A stretch of DNA of 64,000 bases from Candidatus Obscuribacterales bacterium (lineage in GTDB: Bacteria; Cyanobacteriota; Vampirovibrionia; Obscuribacterales; Obscuribacteraceae). The notes under the pieces are model-generated. The model had not been told where the DNA came from, did not search any database, and saw only the letters and a program-made list of their open reading frames with translations. Within the stretch, counting starts at the first letter, position 1. Each line of letters begins with the position of its first letter. The DNA lies in NCBI GenBank assembly GCA_021732025.1, contig JAKFVU010000036.1, positions 62,001-126,000 of the forward strand, written 5' to 3'. Shown here piece after piece: positions 42,296 to 49,761 of the stretch. A program made the position numbers and the translations under genes.

Positions 42296-42307
42296 ATTCC
42301 GCGGAAT
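42296..42307. promoter_or_regulatory. 12-bp palindrome upstream of uricase
   Basis: ATTCCGCGGAAT is a perfect palindrome 38 bases before the uricase ATG. It is a good candidate operator for a dimeric regulator of the urate operon. No regulator gene is nearby. Confidence 0.45.
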
Positions 42308-42344
42308 CCCTTGGTCGCAACACTTTCCAAATGCAGGGGTGACT

Positions 42345-43265
42345 ATGAGCTCGCCAGATTCTAAGTCTAGTGCCATTTCGAGCACCAAGCCAAGCACAAA
42401 ATCTAGCAGGCTTGTGCACAATTCTTATGGCAAATCTGGCGTTCGTCTTAGCAAAATCATTCGACATGCCGACTATCAAGAACTGAGAGAGTTGACTGCC
42501 AACATTCAGCTCGAGGGCGATTTTGCCGGGTCATATTTAGACGGCGACAATAGTCAGATCATTGCCACCGATTCAATGAAGAATACAGTTTATGTCTTGG
42601 CCGCGGAGCATCCGTTCGCGACGCTCGAGAGCTTTGCTCACGATTTGGCCTTGCATTTTTTGAAGACGTATTCACACGTGACCGAAGCCACTGTTCATCT
42701 TGTCGAAGACCTCTGGCTGCGCATCCCCACCGATGGAAAGCCGCACCCCCATGCCTTTGTTTCTGGTGGCAATGAGAAGCGAATAGCCTCTGTTATTGCC
42801 GACCGCGAGAGCATCTCGATGCAATCCGGAATAGATAATTTAGTTGTGGCCAAGACAACCGATTCGCAGTTCTGGGGTTTCATTCGCGATCAATATACAA
42901 CTTTGCCTGAGGCCCGCGATCGCATCATGGCCACTAGTATTGAAGCTTCGTGGTTGTATAGAGCAGAGACTAAAAGCGAAGCAGACAAGATCGACTTTAA
43001 CAAGAACTACGATACTATTCGTACCATAATTCTCGATATTTTCGCTACTCAACACAGTTTAGCTGTGCAACAGACTCTCTACGAAATGGGAGAAGCTGTG
43101 CTCGCTGCTATTTCTGATATCGAAGAAATTAGCATCACTATGCCAAACCAACATCGCATCGCCTTCAACCTCGAGCCTTTTGGTAAGAAGAATCAGAATG
43201 AAATCTTCGTGCCCATTGATGAGCCATATGGCCTAATCTCCGGGACAATCAAGAGAGGTGGCTGA
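42345..43265 (+). CDS. uox: Urate oxidase (uricase)
   Basis: Oxidises urate to 5-hydroxyisourate with oxygen, without a cofactor. The 306-residue protein shows two T-fold repeats: SYGKSGVRLSKI, YLDGDNSQIIATDSMKNTVY (the conserved Thr of the catalytic Thr-Lys pair region) and HSLAVQQTLYEMGEA and NQHRIAFNLEPF near the end. A Ser-rich tail of about 27 residues precedes the domain. ATG 42345 follows AGGGG and is preferred to GTG 42339. The allantoinase gene overlaps its end by 8 bases. It is the first gene of the urate operon. Confidence 0.95.
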   Translation: MSSPDSKSSAISSTKPSTKSSRLVHNSYGKSGVRLSKIIRHADYQELRELTANIQLEGDFAGSYLDGDNSQIIATDSMKNTVYVLAAEHPFATLESFAHDLALHFLKTYSHVTEATVHLVEDLWLRIPTDGKPHPHAFVSGGNEKRIASVIADRESISMQSGIDNLVVAKTTDSQFWGFIRDQYTTLPEARDRIMATSIEASWLYRAETKSEADKIDFNKNYDTIRTIILDIFATQHSLAVQQTLYEMGEAVLAAISDIEEISITMPNQHRIAFNLEPFGKKNQNEIFVPIDEPYGLISGTIKRGG

Positions 43266-44751
43266 TTTGTCAGAGTCAAGTAAGTCTGCAAAGCATAATT
43301 CAAATGATGGTCCAATAGATTGGTCGCATGAAAATAAATGGGCGATTAGAAGTCGGCGCGTTTTGCGCTCTAAAGGCTTCGAAGCTGCTGCACTCTTAAT
43401 TGAAGAGGGCAAAATAAGCAAAATTGTTGGCTTTGACCAAGTGCCGTCAGGCTTTTCTCTTGAAGATGTGGGCGACCTTGTGGTTATGCCCGGAGTGGTG
43501 GACAGTCATGTTCATATTAATGAACCAGGTCGCACTGAGTGGGAAGGCTTCACGACTGCTACTCGTGCTGCCGCTGCCGGTGGTATCACTACTTTGGCCG
43601 ATATGCCTCTTAATTGTATTCCTGTCACTACCAGTGCTGATGCCTTTCGTGAAAAGCTTAAGCACATCGAAGGACGGCTCTCTGTCGACCTTTGCTTCTG
43701 GGGTGGGGTGGTTCCTGGTAACAGTGGCGAACTCAATAAAATGATTGATCTTGGAGTAATGGGCTTCAAGTGTTTTCTCATACATTCAGGTATTGATGAT
43801 TTTCCCAATGTCGAGCGTAGCGACTTAGAGCTAGCTATGCCAATCTTGGCTAAGCGTGGTCTTCCTCTATTGGTGCATGCTGAGCTTGATTGCTCGCATT
43901 CTAGTTCTGGCCATTCGAGCCCAAGCACACACGATGCCCAAGCAATTAGCGACTTCGCCGCTGCTCCGCACAAGTATTCAAACTTCCTCAACTCACGACC
44001 GCGCTCGTGGGAGAACGAAGCAATAAAGCTGATGATCGACCTTTGTCGCGAGTTCGATTGTCGCGTGCACATTGTGCATTTGTCTTCGTCCGACGCCCTG
44101 CCTATGATTGCTGCGGCAAAGAAAGAAGGGCTCAAGTTAACAGTTGAGACCTGCCCGCACTATTTGACTTTGGTAGCTGAAGATATTGCCGACGGTGATA
44201 CCAGATTTAAATGTACACCCCCAATTCGCGAACGTGAGAATTGTGAGAAGCTCTGGCAGGGCCTGGCCGATGGCACAATCGATTTTATTGTTTCGGACCA
44301 TTCACCTTGTACTCCTGAACTCAAACTTTTGAAAGAAGGCAACTTCGATAAGGCCTGGGGTGGTATTTCTTCGCTTCAGTTCGGTCTCTCGGCAGTATAT
44401 AGCGAAGCAAAAAGACGCGGTCATACCCTCGCCCAGGTCAGTGAATGGATGTCTAAGCGGCCAGCTGAATTTCTTGGTTTAGCCAAGCGCAAAGGCGCCT
44501 TAGAAGAAGGTATGGACGCTGACATCGTCGTCTTTGATAGCGATAAATCTTTCAAAATTGAGCAGTCAATGATTGAGCATCGACACAAAGTAACGCCTCA
44601 CGAAGGACGCACGTTTACTGGTCAAGTGCAAAAATCGTATGTGCGTGGAATCAAAATCTATGATCAGGGTAACTTCTCAAAAGAGCCTGCTGGTATGGCT
44701 CTGATGGGTACAAAATCGGGAGAGTATGTCGATGCAAACGTCCATTCTTGA
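43258..44751 (+). CDS. allB: Allantoinase
   Basis: Hydrolyses allantoin to allantoate. GVVDSHVHINEPGR carries the first two zinc His residues, MGFKCFLIHSG the carboxylated Lys, LLVHAEL and VHIVHLSS further His ligands, and SDHSPCTPE the catalytic Asp. The chain of 497 residues is longer than usual because of about 35 extra N-terminal residues. GTG 43258 overlaps uox; a TTG at 43267 is an alternative start. Codons and spacing show one operon with uox and the allantoicase gene, which it overlaps by 20 bases. Confidence 0.95.
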   Translation: MADLSESSKSAKHNSNDGPIDWSHENKWAIRSRRVLRSKGFEAAALLIEEGKISKIVGFDQVPSGFSLEDVGDLVVMPGVVDSHVHINEPGRTEWEGFTTATRAAAAGGITTLADMPLNCIPVTTSADAFREKLKHIEGRLSVDLCFWGGVVPGNSGELNKMIDLGVMGFKCFLIHSGIDDFPNVERSDLELAMPILAKRGLPLLVHAELDCSHSSSGHSSPSTHDAQAISDFAAAPHKYSNFLNSRPRSWENEAIKLMIDLCREFDCRVHIVHLSSSDALPMIAAAKKEGLKLTVETCPHYLTLVAEDIADGDTRFKCTPPIRERENCEKLWQGLADGTIDFIVSDHSPCTPELKLLKEGNFDKAWGGISSLQFGLSAVYSEAKRRGHTLAQVSEWMSKRPAEFLGLAKRKGALEEGMDADIVVFDSDKSFKIEQSMIEHRHKVTPHEGRTFTGQVQKSYVRGIKIYDQGNFSKEPAGMALMGTKSGEYVDANVHS

Positions 44752-45745
44752 GGCTTCTGCCTTCACTGGTTTGATTGATCTTGCCACTGAAAAGCTTGGC
44801 GGAAAGGCACTCAGTTGTAGCGATGAGTTTTTTGCTGAAAAAGAAAACTTACTCATGCCTGGTCGCGGAATTTTTATCGAAGATAAATACACTAAGAACG
44901 GCAAGTGGATGGACGGTTGGGAATCGCGCAGAAAGCGTGGCCCTGGCCACGACTGGTGCATAATCAAACTTGGCTTGCCTGGCGTTATTCGCGGTGTAGA
45001 TATTGACACCAATCACTTCTTGGGCAACCACCCTCCTTATGCTTCTCTTGAAGCCTGCATCGCCGACCCAAACGAGCATGCAGATAAGCTGGCTGCTTCT
45101 GATAAGTGGGTGGAAATTGTTCCACGCTCATCACTCAAGCCTGGCTCACAGAACCTCTTTGCCGTATCTAGTGGCGAACGCTTCACCCATGTGCGTCTCA
45201 ATATTTTCCCGGATGGTGGTGTGGCCAGATTGAAAATCTTTGGTGATGTCATTCCCGATTTTTCCAAAATCAAGCCTGATGCCCTCGTTGATTTGGCCGC
45301 TGTCGAATTTGGTGGGCATGTGGTGGCATGCAACGATATGTTCTTCGGCAATATGGACAATTTGATAATGCCTGGTCGCGGCAGAAATATGGGCGACGCC
45401 TGGGAAACAAGACGCAAGCGCGGCCCTGGTCACGACTGGGTTATCGTCAAATTGGGTCAACCTGGCTTGGTGAAAAAGCTAGAAGTTGATACAGCGTTTC
45501 ATATCGGTAATTATCCAGATACTTGTTCTGTCGACGGCTGTTATTCGCCAAATTTAGAGATGGACAATCTCACTTGGCCCCAAGCTGAATGGAAGCAACT
45601 ACTGCCCCAGCTCAAGCTTTCAGCTGATAAACAGCATTACTTCGAAAAAGAGATTATCGACATCGGCAATATCACTCACGTGCGTTTAAACATCTACCCT
45701 GATGGTGGCGTCGCTCGTTTGCGCGTTCATTGTCGCCGGGGTTAG
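44732..45745 (+). CDS. alc: Allantoicase
   Basis: Converts allantoate to ureidoglycolate and urea. The protein consists of two similar jelly-roll halves. Both carry MPGRG...WE(S/T)RRKRGPGHDW and IKLG(L/Q)PG, seen at about 44-85 and 209-250. The length of 337 residues is normal. ATG 44732 is preferred because of a GGGAGAG site at good spacing; ATG 44726 is also possible. It is between allantoinase and the OHCU decarboxylase. Confidence 0.95.
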   Translation: MQTSILEASAFTGLIDLATEKLGGKALSCSDEFFAEKENLLMPGRGIFIEDKYTKNGKWMDGWESRRKRGPGHDWCIIKLGLPGVIRGVDIDTNHFLGNHPPYASLEACIADPNEHADKLAASDKWVEIVPRSSLKPGSQNLFAVSSGERFTHVRLNIFPDGGVARLKIFGDVIPDFSKIKPDALVDLAAVEFGGHVVACNDMFFGNMDNLIMPGRGRNMGDAWETRRKRGPGHDWVIVKLGQPGLVKKLEVDTAFHIGNYPDTCSVDGCYSPNLEMDNLTWPQAEWKQLLPQLKLSADKQHYFEKEIIDIGNITHVRLNIYPDGGVARLRVHCRRG

Positions 45746-45753
45746 GCCATTTA

Positions 45754-46290
45754 TTGAAACTGTGGGAACTGACTAGAGTGAATCTCGACCATCTAAATCA
45801 ATCATCAAGCGAGCTTTTGCAACCAGAATTGCAGCGCTGTTGCGGCAGCTCACGGTGGGTTGAAGCGCTGATTGGGGGCCGTCCCTATGCTAGTGAAGCT
45901 GATCTGTTTAATGCCTCCGACCGCATCTGGCAGAGTCTAAACTCTGACGATTGGTTGGAGGCATTTAGCCATCATCCTAAAATTGGTGACCTAGACAGCC
46001 TCAAAACCAAGTTTGCCAGCACCAGCGATTGGGCCTCGGGGGAGCAAGGTGGTGTAGCCTTGGCCAGTGAACGCGTAATAGAAGAGTTGGCTAGTGGAAA
46101 TAAAATCTACGAAGACAAATTCGGCTACATTTTTATTGTTTGTGCCACCGGTAAAACTGCTAGTGAGATGTTAGCTCTCTTGCAAGAGCGGCTGCATAAC
46201 AGTGCTGCCGACGAAATTCAACGAGCCATGGCTGAGCAGAATAAGATCACGCGACTGAGATTGGCAAAACTTCTAGAATCACAGACCTAG
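45754..46290 (+). CDS. uraD: OHCU decarboxylase
   Basis: Decarboxylates 2-oxo-4-hydroxy-4-carboxy-5-ureidoimidazoline to S-allantoin, after 5-hydroxyisourate hydrolysis. The active-site motif HHPKIGD and the helix with GGRPYASEADLF are diagnostic. The start is unclear: TTG 45730, TTG 45754 (AGG site) or GTG 45778. The first half of the fold begins at about VNLDHLN, so all three keep the domain. It follows allantoicase, then the HIU hydrolase. Confidence 0.9.
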   Translation: MKLWELTRVNLDHLNQSSSELLQPELQRCCGSSRWVEALIGGRPYASEADLFNASDRIWQSLNSDDWLEAFSHHPKIGDLDSLKTKFASTSDWASGEQGGVALASERVIEELASGNKIYEDKFGYIFIVCATGKTASEMLALLQERLHNSAADEIQRAMAEQNKITRLRLAKLLESQT

Positions 46291-46335
46291 AATTGCAGAC
46301 CTAAATAATAGATTTAGTTAATTGGAGAGACCTGC

Positions 46336-46677
46336 ATGAGCAAAATCACTACCCATGTTTTAGATACCTCGTTAGGCAGACCAGCTGCTGGTGTTGACGT
46401 GGTACTCGAATACAAAGGCCTTGATGATTGGGAAGAAATTGGTCGCGGCACAACCGACAGTGATGGTCGCTTTAGTGAACTGGTGCCTGCTGACTGGGCT
46501 AACAGAGCTGGCACTTATCAGATTACATTTAATACAGGCGGCTACTTCGAATCGACTCGCCGCCCATGCTTTTATCCAACTGTGCCAATTATTTTTGAAA
46601 TCGTCAATCAGGATGAACACCACCATGTTCCGCTGTTATTGAGCCCTTTTGGCTATTCGACTTATAGAGGAAGCTAG
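46336..46677 (+). CDS. uraH: 5-hydroxyisourate hydrolase (transthyretin-like)
   Basis: Opens the ring of 5-hydroxyisourate made by uricase. The 113-residue protein shows the N-terminal KITTHVLDTSLGRPA motif with active-site His, and the C-terminal tetrapeptide YRGS that defines the enzyme against true transthyretins. GGYFESTRRPCFYPTVPI is the middle signature. It has its own GGAGAG site. It is the fifth gene of the urate operon and is cytoplasmic. Confidence 0.95.
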   Translation: MSKITTHVLDTSLGRPAAGVDVVLEYKGLDDWEEIGRGTTDSDGRFSELVPADWANRAGTYQITFNTGGYFESTRRPCFYPTVPIIFEIVNQDEHHHVPLLLSPFGYSTYRGS

Positions 46678-46719
46678 TCTAAGTTTTGTGTTTTTGCGTC
46701 AGTAAATTAGGAGTGCAAG

Positions 46720-48087
46720 ATGAAAGTCAGTTTGGCCGAGGCCGCCACCAAAGATGTTTTCGCTAAGTTAGCCCAGGCTAACGGTGCATTCAATCAGTTT
46801 TATCCTGGTGAATCGTCTGCCAGGCAACCGGTGCACACTGTCTATGGTGGCGCTCAATTGTTCAAAGCAGACTCGGCTAAGAAGCTTGGCACTATGGCCG
46901 TTGCTAGCTTTGAAGAGTATGCTGCTGACTCTGATATCTTGGCTAAGGCACTCGATCTTCCTGGTAAGAATACCGGTTTGGCCAGCAAGATTTATGACCG
47001 TGTCAAAGAGAAATTGAAGCGCGAAGCTGTTGAAGATTTTCGCATTGACTTTGAAGATGGCTACGGCAATCGTCCAGACGCAGAAGAAGATGGTCACGCT
47101 GAAGCTGCGGCAAAAGAAGTTGCCCGCGGTATGAAAGAGCAGCTCTTACCGCCCTTTATCGGCATTCGCATCAAGCCTTTTAATGAAGAACTTAAGCATC
47201 GCAGCGCTCGCACACTCGATATATTCATCACTACATTGGTAGAAGAAACTGGCGGCCTCTTGCCAGATAACTTCGTTGTTACCCTGCCTAAAGTGACTAT
47301 TCCTGAACAAGTTGCTGCCATGGTGGAGCTACTTGCGCTACTTGAGACTAAAACTGAGCTTCGCCCAGGCAGTTTGAAGATGGAAATCATGATCGAGCAG
47401 ACTCAAGCACTCTTTAATCGCAAAGGTGAGAGCAATATGCCGCTCTTAGCAGAGGCCGCTCAAGGCCGCTGTGTGGCTGCTCACTTTGGCACTTATGACT
47501 ACACAGCTTCGTGCAACATCACGGCTTCTGAGCAGCGCATGGACCATCCATCGTGTGATTTTGCTAGACATATGATGAAAGTGACTTTCGCCGGAACTGG
47601 TATTTGGCTCTCTGACGGCGCCACAAACGTCATGCCTGTTGGCCCCCATCGGGCTGAAGCTGGTAGACAGCTGACTGCTGCTCAAAAGACAGAGAACGCC
47701 GAAGTGGTTCACCGTGCCTGGAAGCTCGCTTATGACCACACTCGCCACTCGTTAGTTCATGCTTATTATCAAGGTTGGGACCTGCACCCTGCTCAGCTCC
47801 CTGTGCGCTATGCTGCTTGCTATGCCTTCTTCCTTGAAGGTCTAGATGCTGCCTCTCTCAGGCTTAAATCGTTTATGGAAAAGGCTGCTCAAGCCACTTT
47901 GGTTGGCGATGTCTTTGATGACGCTGCCACTGGTCAAGGCCTGCTTAACTATTTCTTGCGTGCCATCAACTGTGGTGCCATTACTCTAGAAGAGATAAAA
48001 GCAACAGGTCTCACTCTTGAGGAAATTCAAACCAGATCGTTCTTGAAAATTCTCGATGGCCGCACAAAGAGAATTGCGGCGAAGTAA
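46720..48087 (+). CDS. CitE/malate-synthase-like aldolase (DUF6986 type)
   Basis: A 455-residue TIM-barrel enzyme of the HpcH/HpaI-CitE superfamily; relatives are often called aldolase or PEP kinase-like protein. DFRIDFEDGYGNRPDAEEDGH carries the metal/carboxylate Asp-Glu cluster, GIRIKPFN the substrate Arg and LKMEIMIEQTQAL the metal Glu. AAHFGTYDYTASCNI is also typical. It is the last gene of the urate operon. Since the pathway ends in glyoxylate, it may condense glyoxylate with acetyl-CoA like malate synthase; this is an inference from context only. Confidence 0.82.
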   Translation: MKVSLAEAATKDVFAKLAQANGAFNQFYPGESSARQPVHTVYGGAQLFKADSAKKLGTMAVASFEEYAADSDILAKALDLPGKNTGLASKIYDRVKEKLKREAVEDFRIDFEDGYGNRPDAEEDGHAEAAAKEVARGMKEQLLPPFIGIRIKPFNEELKHRSARTLDIFITTLVEETGGLLPDNFVVTLPKVTIPEQVAAMVELLALLETKTELRPGSLKMEIMIEQTQALFNRKGESNMPLLAEAAQGRCVAAHFGTYDYTASCNITASEQRMDHPSCDFARHMMKVTFAGTGIWLSDGATNVMPVGPHRAEAGRQLTAAQKTENAEVVHRAWKLAYDHTRHSLVHAYYQGWDLHPAQLPVRYAACYAFFLEGLDAASLRLKSFMEKAAQATLVGDVFDDAATGQGLLNYFLRAINCGAITLEEIKATGLTLEEIQTRSFLKILDGRTKRIAAK

Positions 48088-48227
48088 GGCGTGTGCGAAA
48101 TAGGCATATTAAAGAAGAACTTGCGATTTAATGAAAGGGCCGGTAACAAGGGGCAACTTTTGCTTGCCACCCTGCAAGGCTTCTGTTAAGGTTGGGAAGT
48201 AGACCAAACGAATTTGACCCGTCGCAA

Positions 48228-48340
48228 GACAATTGTCGGATGAAAATGACAGCTAGAAACGCCTACAGCTATTACTACTATACCTACTCCCTCGGGGTCG
48301 GCTAGTTGGCGTTGTCATAAAAGTCTAGAACTTATGAACA
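48228..48340 (+). promoter_or_regulatory. Leader region with possible alternative RNA pairings
   Basis: GACAATTGTC (48228-48237) is a perfect palindrome. AACGCC (48258-48263) just before the Tyr codons can pair with GGCGTT (48308-48313) just after the leader stop, giving a candidate pause stem. Pairing of the downstream arm with the terminator arm is weak as drawn by eye, so the antiterminator is not established. The rest of 48088-48227 has a GGCAA/TTGCC hairpin but no other gene. Confidence 0.4.
48240..48305 (+). CDS. Tyrosine-rich leader peptide upstream of an attenuator-like terminator
   Basis: A 21-codon ORF: ATG at 48240, or 48246 with a GGA site. Codons 9, 11-14 and 16 are Tyr, six tyrosines in eight residues, followed by SLGVG and a stop. 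This layout is that of amino-acid leader peptides such as pheL or trpL, with tyrosine as the sensed amino acid. An intrinsic terminator starts 36 bases after the stop, and the oxidase gene follows. A precursor-peptide role for a modifying enzyme is an alternative. Confidence 0.55.
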   Translation: MKMTARNAYSYYYYTYSLGVG

Positions 48341-48377
48341 AAAAGCCTTCTCGTCGATCGAGAGGGCTTTTTCTTTG
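48341..48377 (+). terminator. Intrinsic terminator inside the leader of the oxidase gene
   Basis: A 13-bp stem (48341-48353 with 48359-48371, one G-U pair) with a 5-base loop, then TTCTTTG. It lies between the leader ORF and ATG 48436. It would block transcription of the oxidase gene unless prevented. It could also simply end the urate operon, with a weak new promoter in the A-rich 48372-48435 stretch. Confidence 0.8.
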
Positions 48378-48435
48378 CTTTAATTTCCCAAAAAACAAAT
48401 ATCTACAAAAATCAAATAATCAAAAAGGATCAGTC

Positions 48436-49308
48436 ATGTTGCAAGAACTAGAAACCATCAAAGTATTAGAGAGACCAGCCACTCTGGCATTAGTGCCAGC
48501 CGTTGAATCGCAGGAGACTTCTTGTGTCGCCTCCACCTCTTCCTCCGCCTCTCACTCCTCCGTGGGCCCGGACAGTGCCTTAGCAGCGTTCAAGGTGCGG
48601 GTCGATGAGCTTATAGGCAGCCATCCAATCGTAAACTCCAATCAGTTTACTTCTTGGTTTAGCCAAGGCGACGCAAGCCCAGAACAGTTGCGACAGTTCA
48701 CTGTGCAGTTCTCTGTCTTCAGTCATTTGTTCATAGAAGCGCAATTGCGTAAGTGCATCAATGCCGTTGATTTGGCGAGCTACAGAGCAAGCAAAGAAAT
48801 TTTGATGAATGAGCTAGGTGTGATGTTCACAGCCGACGGCTCAATTGATAATGGCCGTTTTCGCTTTACTGCTGCCCATTTTGAATGGTTAGCTGAGTTT
48901 GCTAGCCATCTTGGCCTTGAGTTTAATCAAATTGGTAAACGTAAACATGGCTCTGCATCTACCTTGGCGTTCTGCGACGCGCTCATGACTTGGTACAGCT
49001 CAGAAGACGAGTCAACCGCTGCCGGTGCCTCCCATGCTATTGAACATTGGGCCGCAGCTGGCTTCTGGAAAGAACTTATTGCTGGTTTGAAAGTCATCAA
49101 AGAGAGCCAAATTGCAGATCTACCGCTGGGCTTCTGGGTCTTTCATGACCAAATAGAAGATCAGCACGCTGCTCACACTGATGACGAGCTAGCGGCAGCT
49201 TTTGCTAAACCTGATTTCTGTGAAGAATCATTCTTAGCTGGGGGCAAAGCCATGCTTGATGCTGTTGCTATCTTCTGGAATGGTTTGGATGAGCAGCGCA
49301 AAGCTTGA
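48436..49308 (+). CDS. Heme-oxygenase-like diiron oxidase (HDO-type) protein
   Basis: A 290-residue helical protein. After a Ser/Thr-rich tail (1-45) it has the seven-helix heme-oxygenase-like fold. Probable metal ligands are E203/H204 (SHAIEHW), H237 and H244 in FHDQIEDQH with E241 or D242 between, and E101 or H148 in earlier helices. The H-x3-E/D-x2-H pattern is typical of diiron oxidases such as CADD (a p-aminobenzoate synthase) and UndA. ATG 48436 has AAGGA at good spacing; the frame extends back through the terminator but that part is not translated. Its reaction is unknown. Confidence 0.75.
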   Translation: MLQELETIKVLERPATLALVPAVESQETSCVASTSSSASHSSVGPDSALAAFKVRVDELIGSHPIVNSNQFTSWFSQGDASPEQLRQFTVQFSVFSHLFIEAQLRKCINAVDLASYRASKEILMNELGVMFTADGSIDNGRFRFTAAHFEWLAEFASHLGLEFNQIGKRKHGSASTLAFCDALMTWYSSEDESTAAGASHAIEHWAAAGFWKELIAGLKVIKESQIADLPLGFWVFHDQIEDQHAAHTDDELAAAFAKPDFCEESFLAGGKAMLDAVAIFWNGLDEQRKA

Positions 49309-49359
49309 GTGTATTAAGGGCTGGGTATATTTTGCTCATCGATTGATTGCAGGTATACG

Positions 49360-49746
49360 GTGGTTAAGACCCCATTATTGCTGGTGTTTGCAAGCGCATC
49401 TTGCTTAGTCGGAAGTTTTTTCGCTGCGACTGAAACTATGACTTTGGCCGCTGATATCTACTACAAACAAAATCCTCATATGAAGACTTTAGTTGAGTCT
49501 GATAGCCGTGCCCAAAATATTCTTGACGCGCAGGAGAAACCTCAAGCGGTATGTGGAAACAATGCTTATTCAAGTACCCTTCCTGAAATTGGACGGATAT
49601 TTAACACTAAGTTAGACTATCTGGCCGTTAGAGCTATACTCTATTCGCTAATCGTTTTTACCTCCCTATGGGCTGTTAGTGCTGTTTGCCTGTACCTCTA
49701 TCAAGAATCGCGCACTCGCTTTTTTGCTATTAAGAGGCGTGGCTAG
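49360..49746 (+). CDS. Small membrane protein of unknown function
   Basis: A 128-residue protein with an N-terminal hydrophobic segment (about 5-25) and a second near the end (about 91-113), followed by a basic tail (FFAIKRRG). The loop between them, probably outside the membrane, contains one Cys. The GTG start at 49360 is uncertain. It lies 15 bases before the beta-lactamase and may be co-transcribed. Not recognised. Confidence 0.6.
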   Translation: MVKTPLLLVFASASCLVGSFFAATETMTLAADIYYKQNPHMKTLVESDSRAQNILDAQEKPQAVCGNNAYSSTLPEIGRIFNTKLDYLAVRAILYSLIVFTSLWAVSAVCLYLYQESRTRFFAIKRRG

Positions 49747-49761
49747 GAATTATTCACAATA

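Noticed and set aside
42331..42342. A 3-codon ORF (MQG) just before uricase
   Set aside because: No ribosome site and too short to judge; probably chance.
48088..48340. A T-box riboswitch as regulator of the oxidase
   Set aside because: No conserved AGGGTGG-type antiterminator box or stem I layout found; the leader ORF explains the region better.
48334..48436. Upstream extension of the oxidase gene to ATG 48334
   Set aside because: The extension is the terminator hairpin translated; ATG 48436 has its own AAGGA site.
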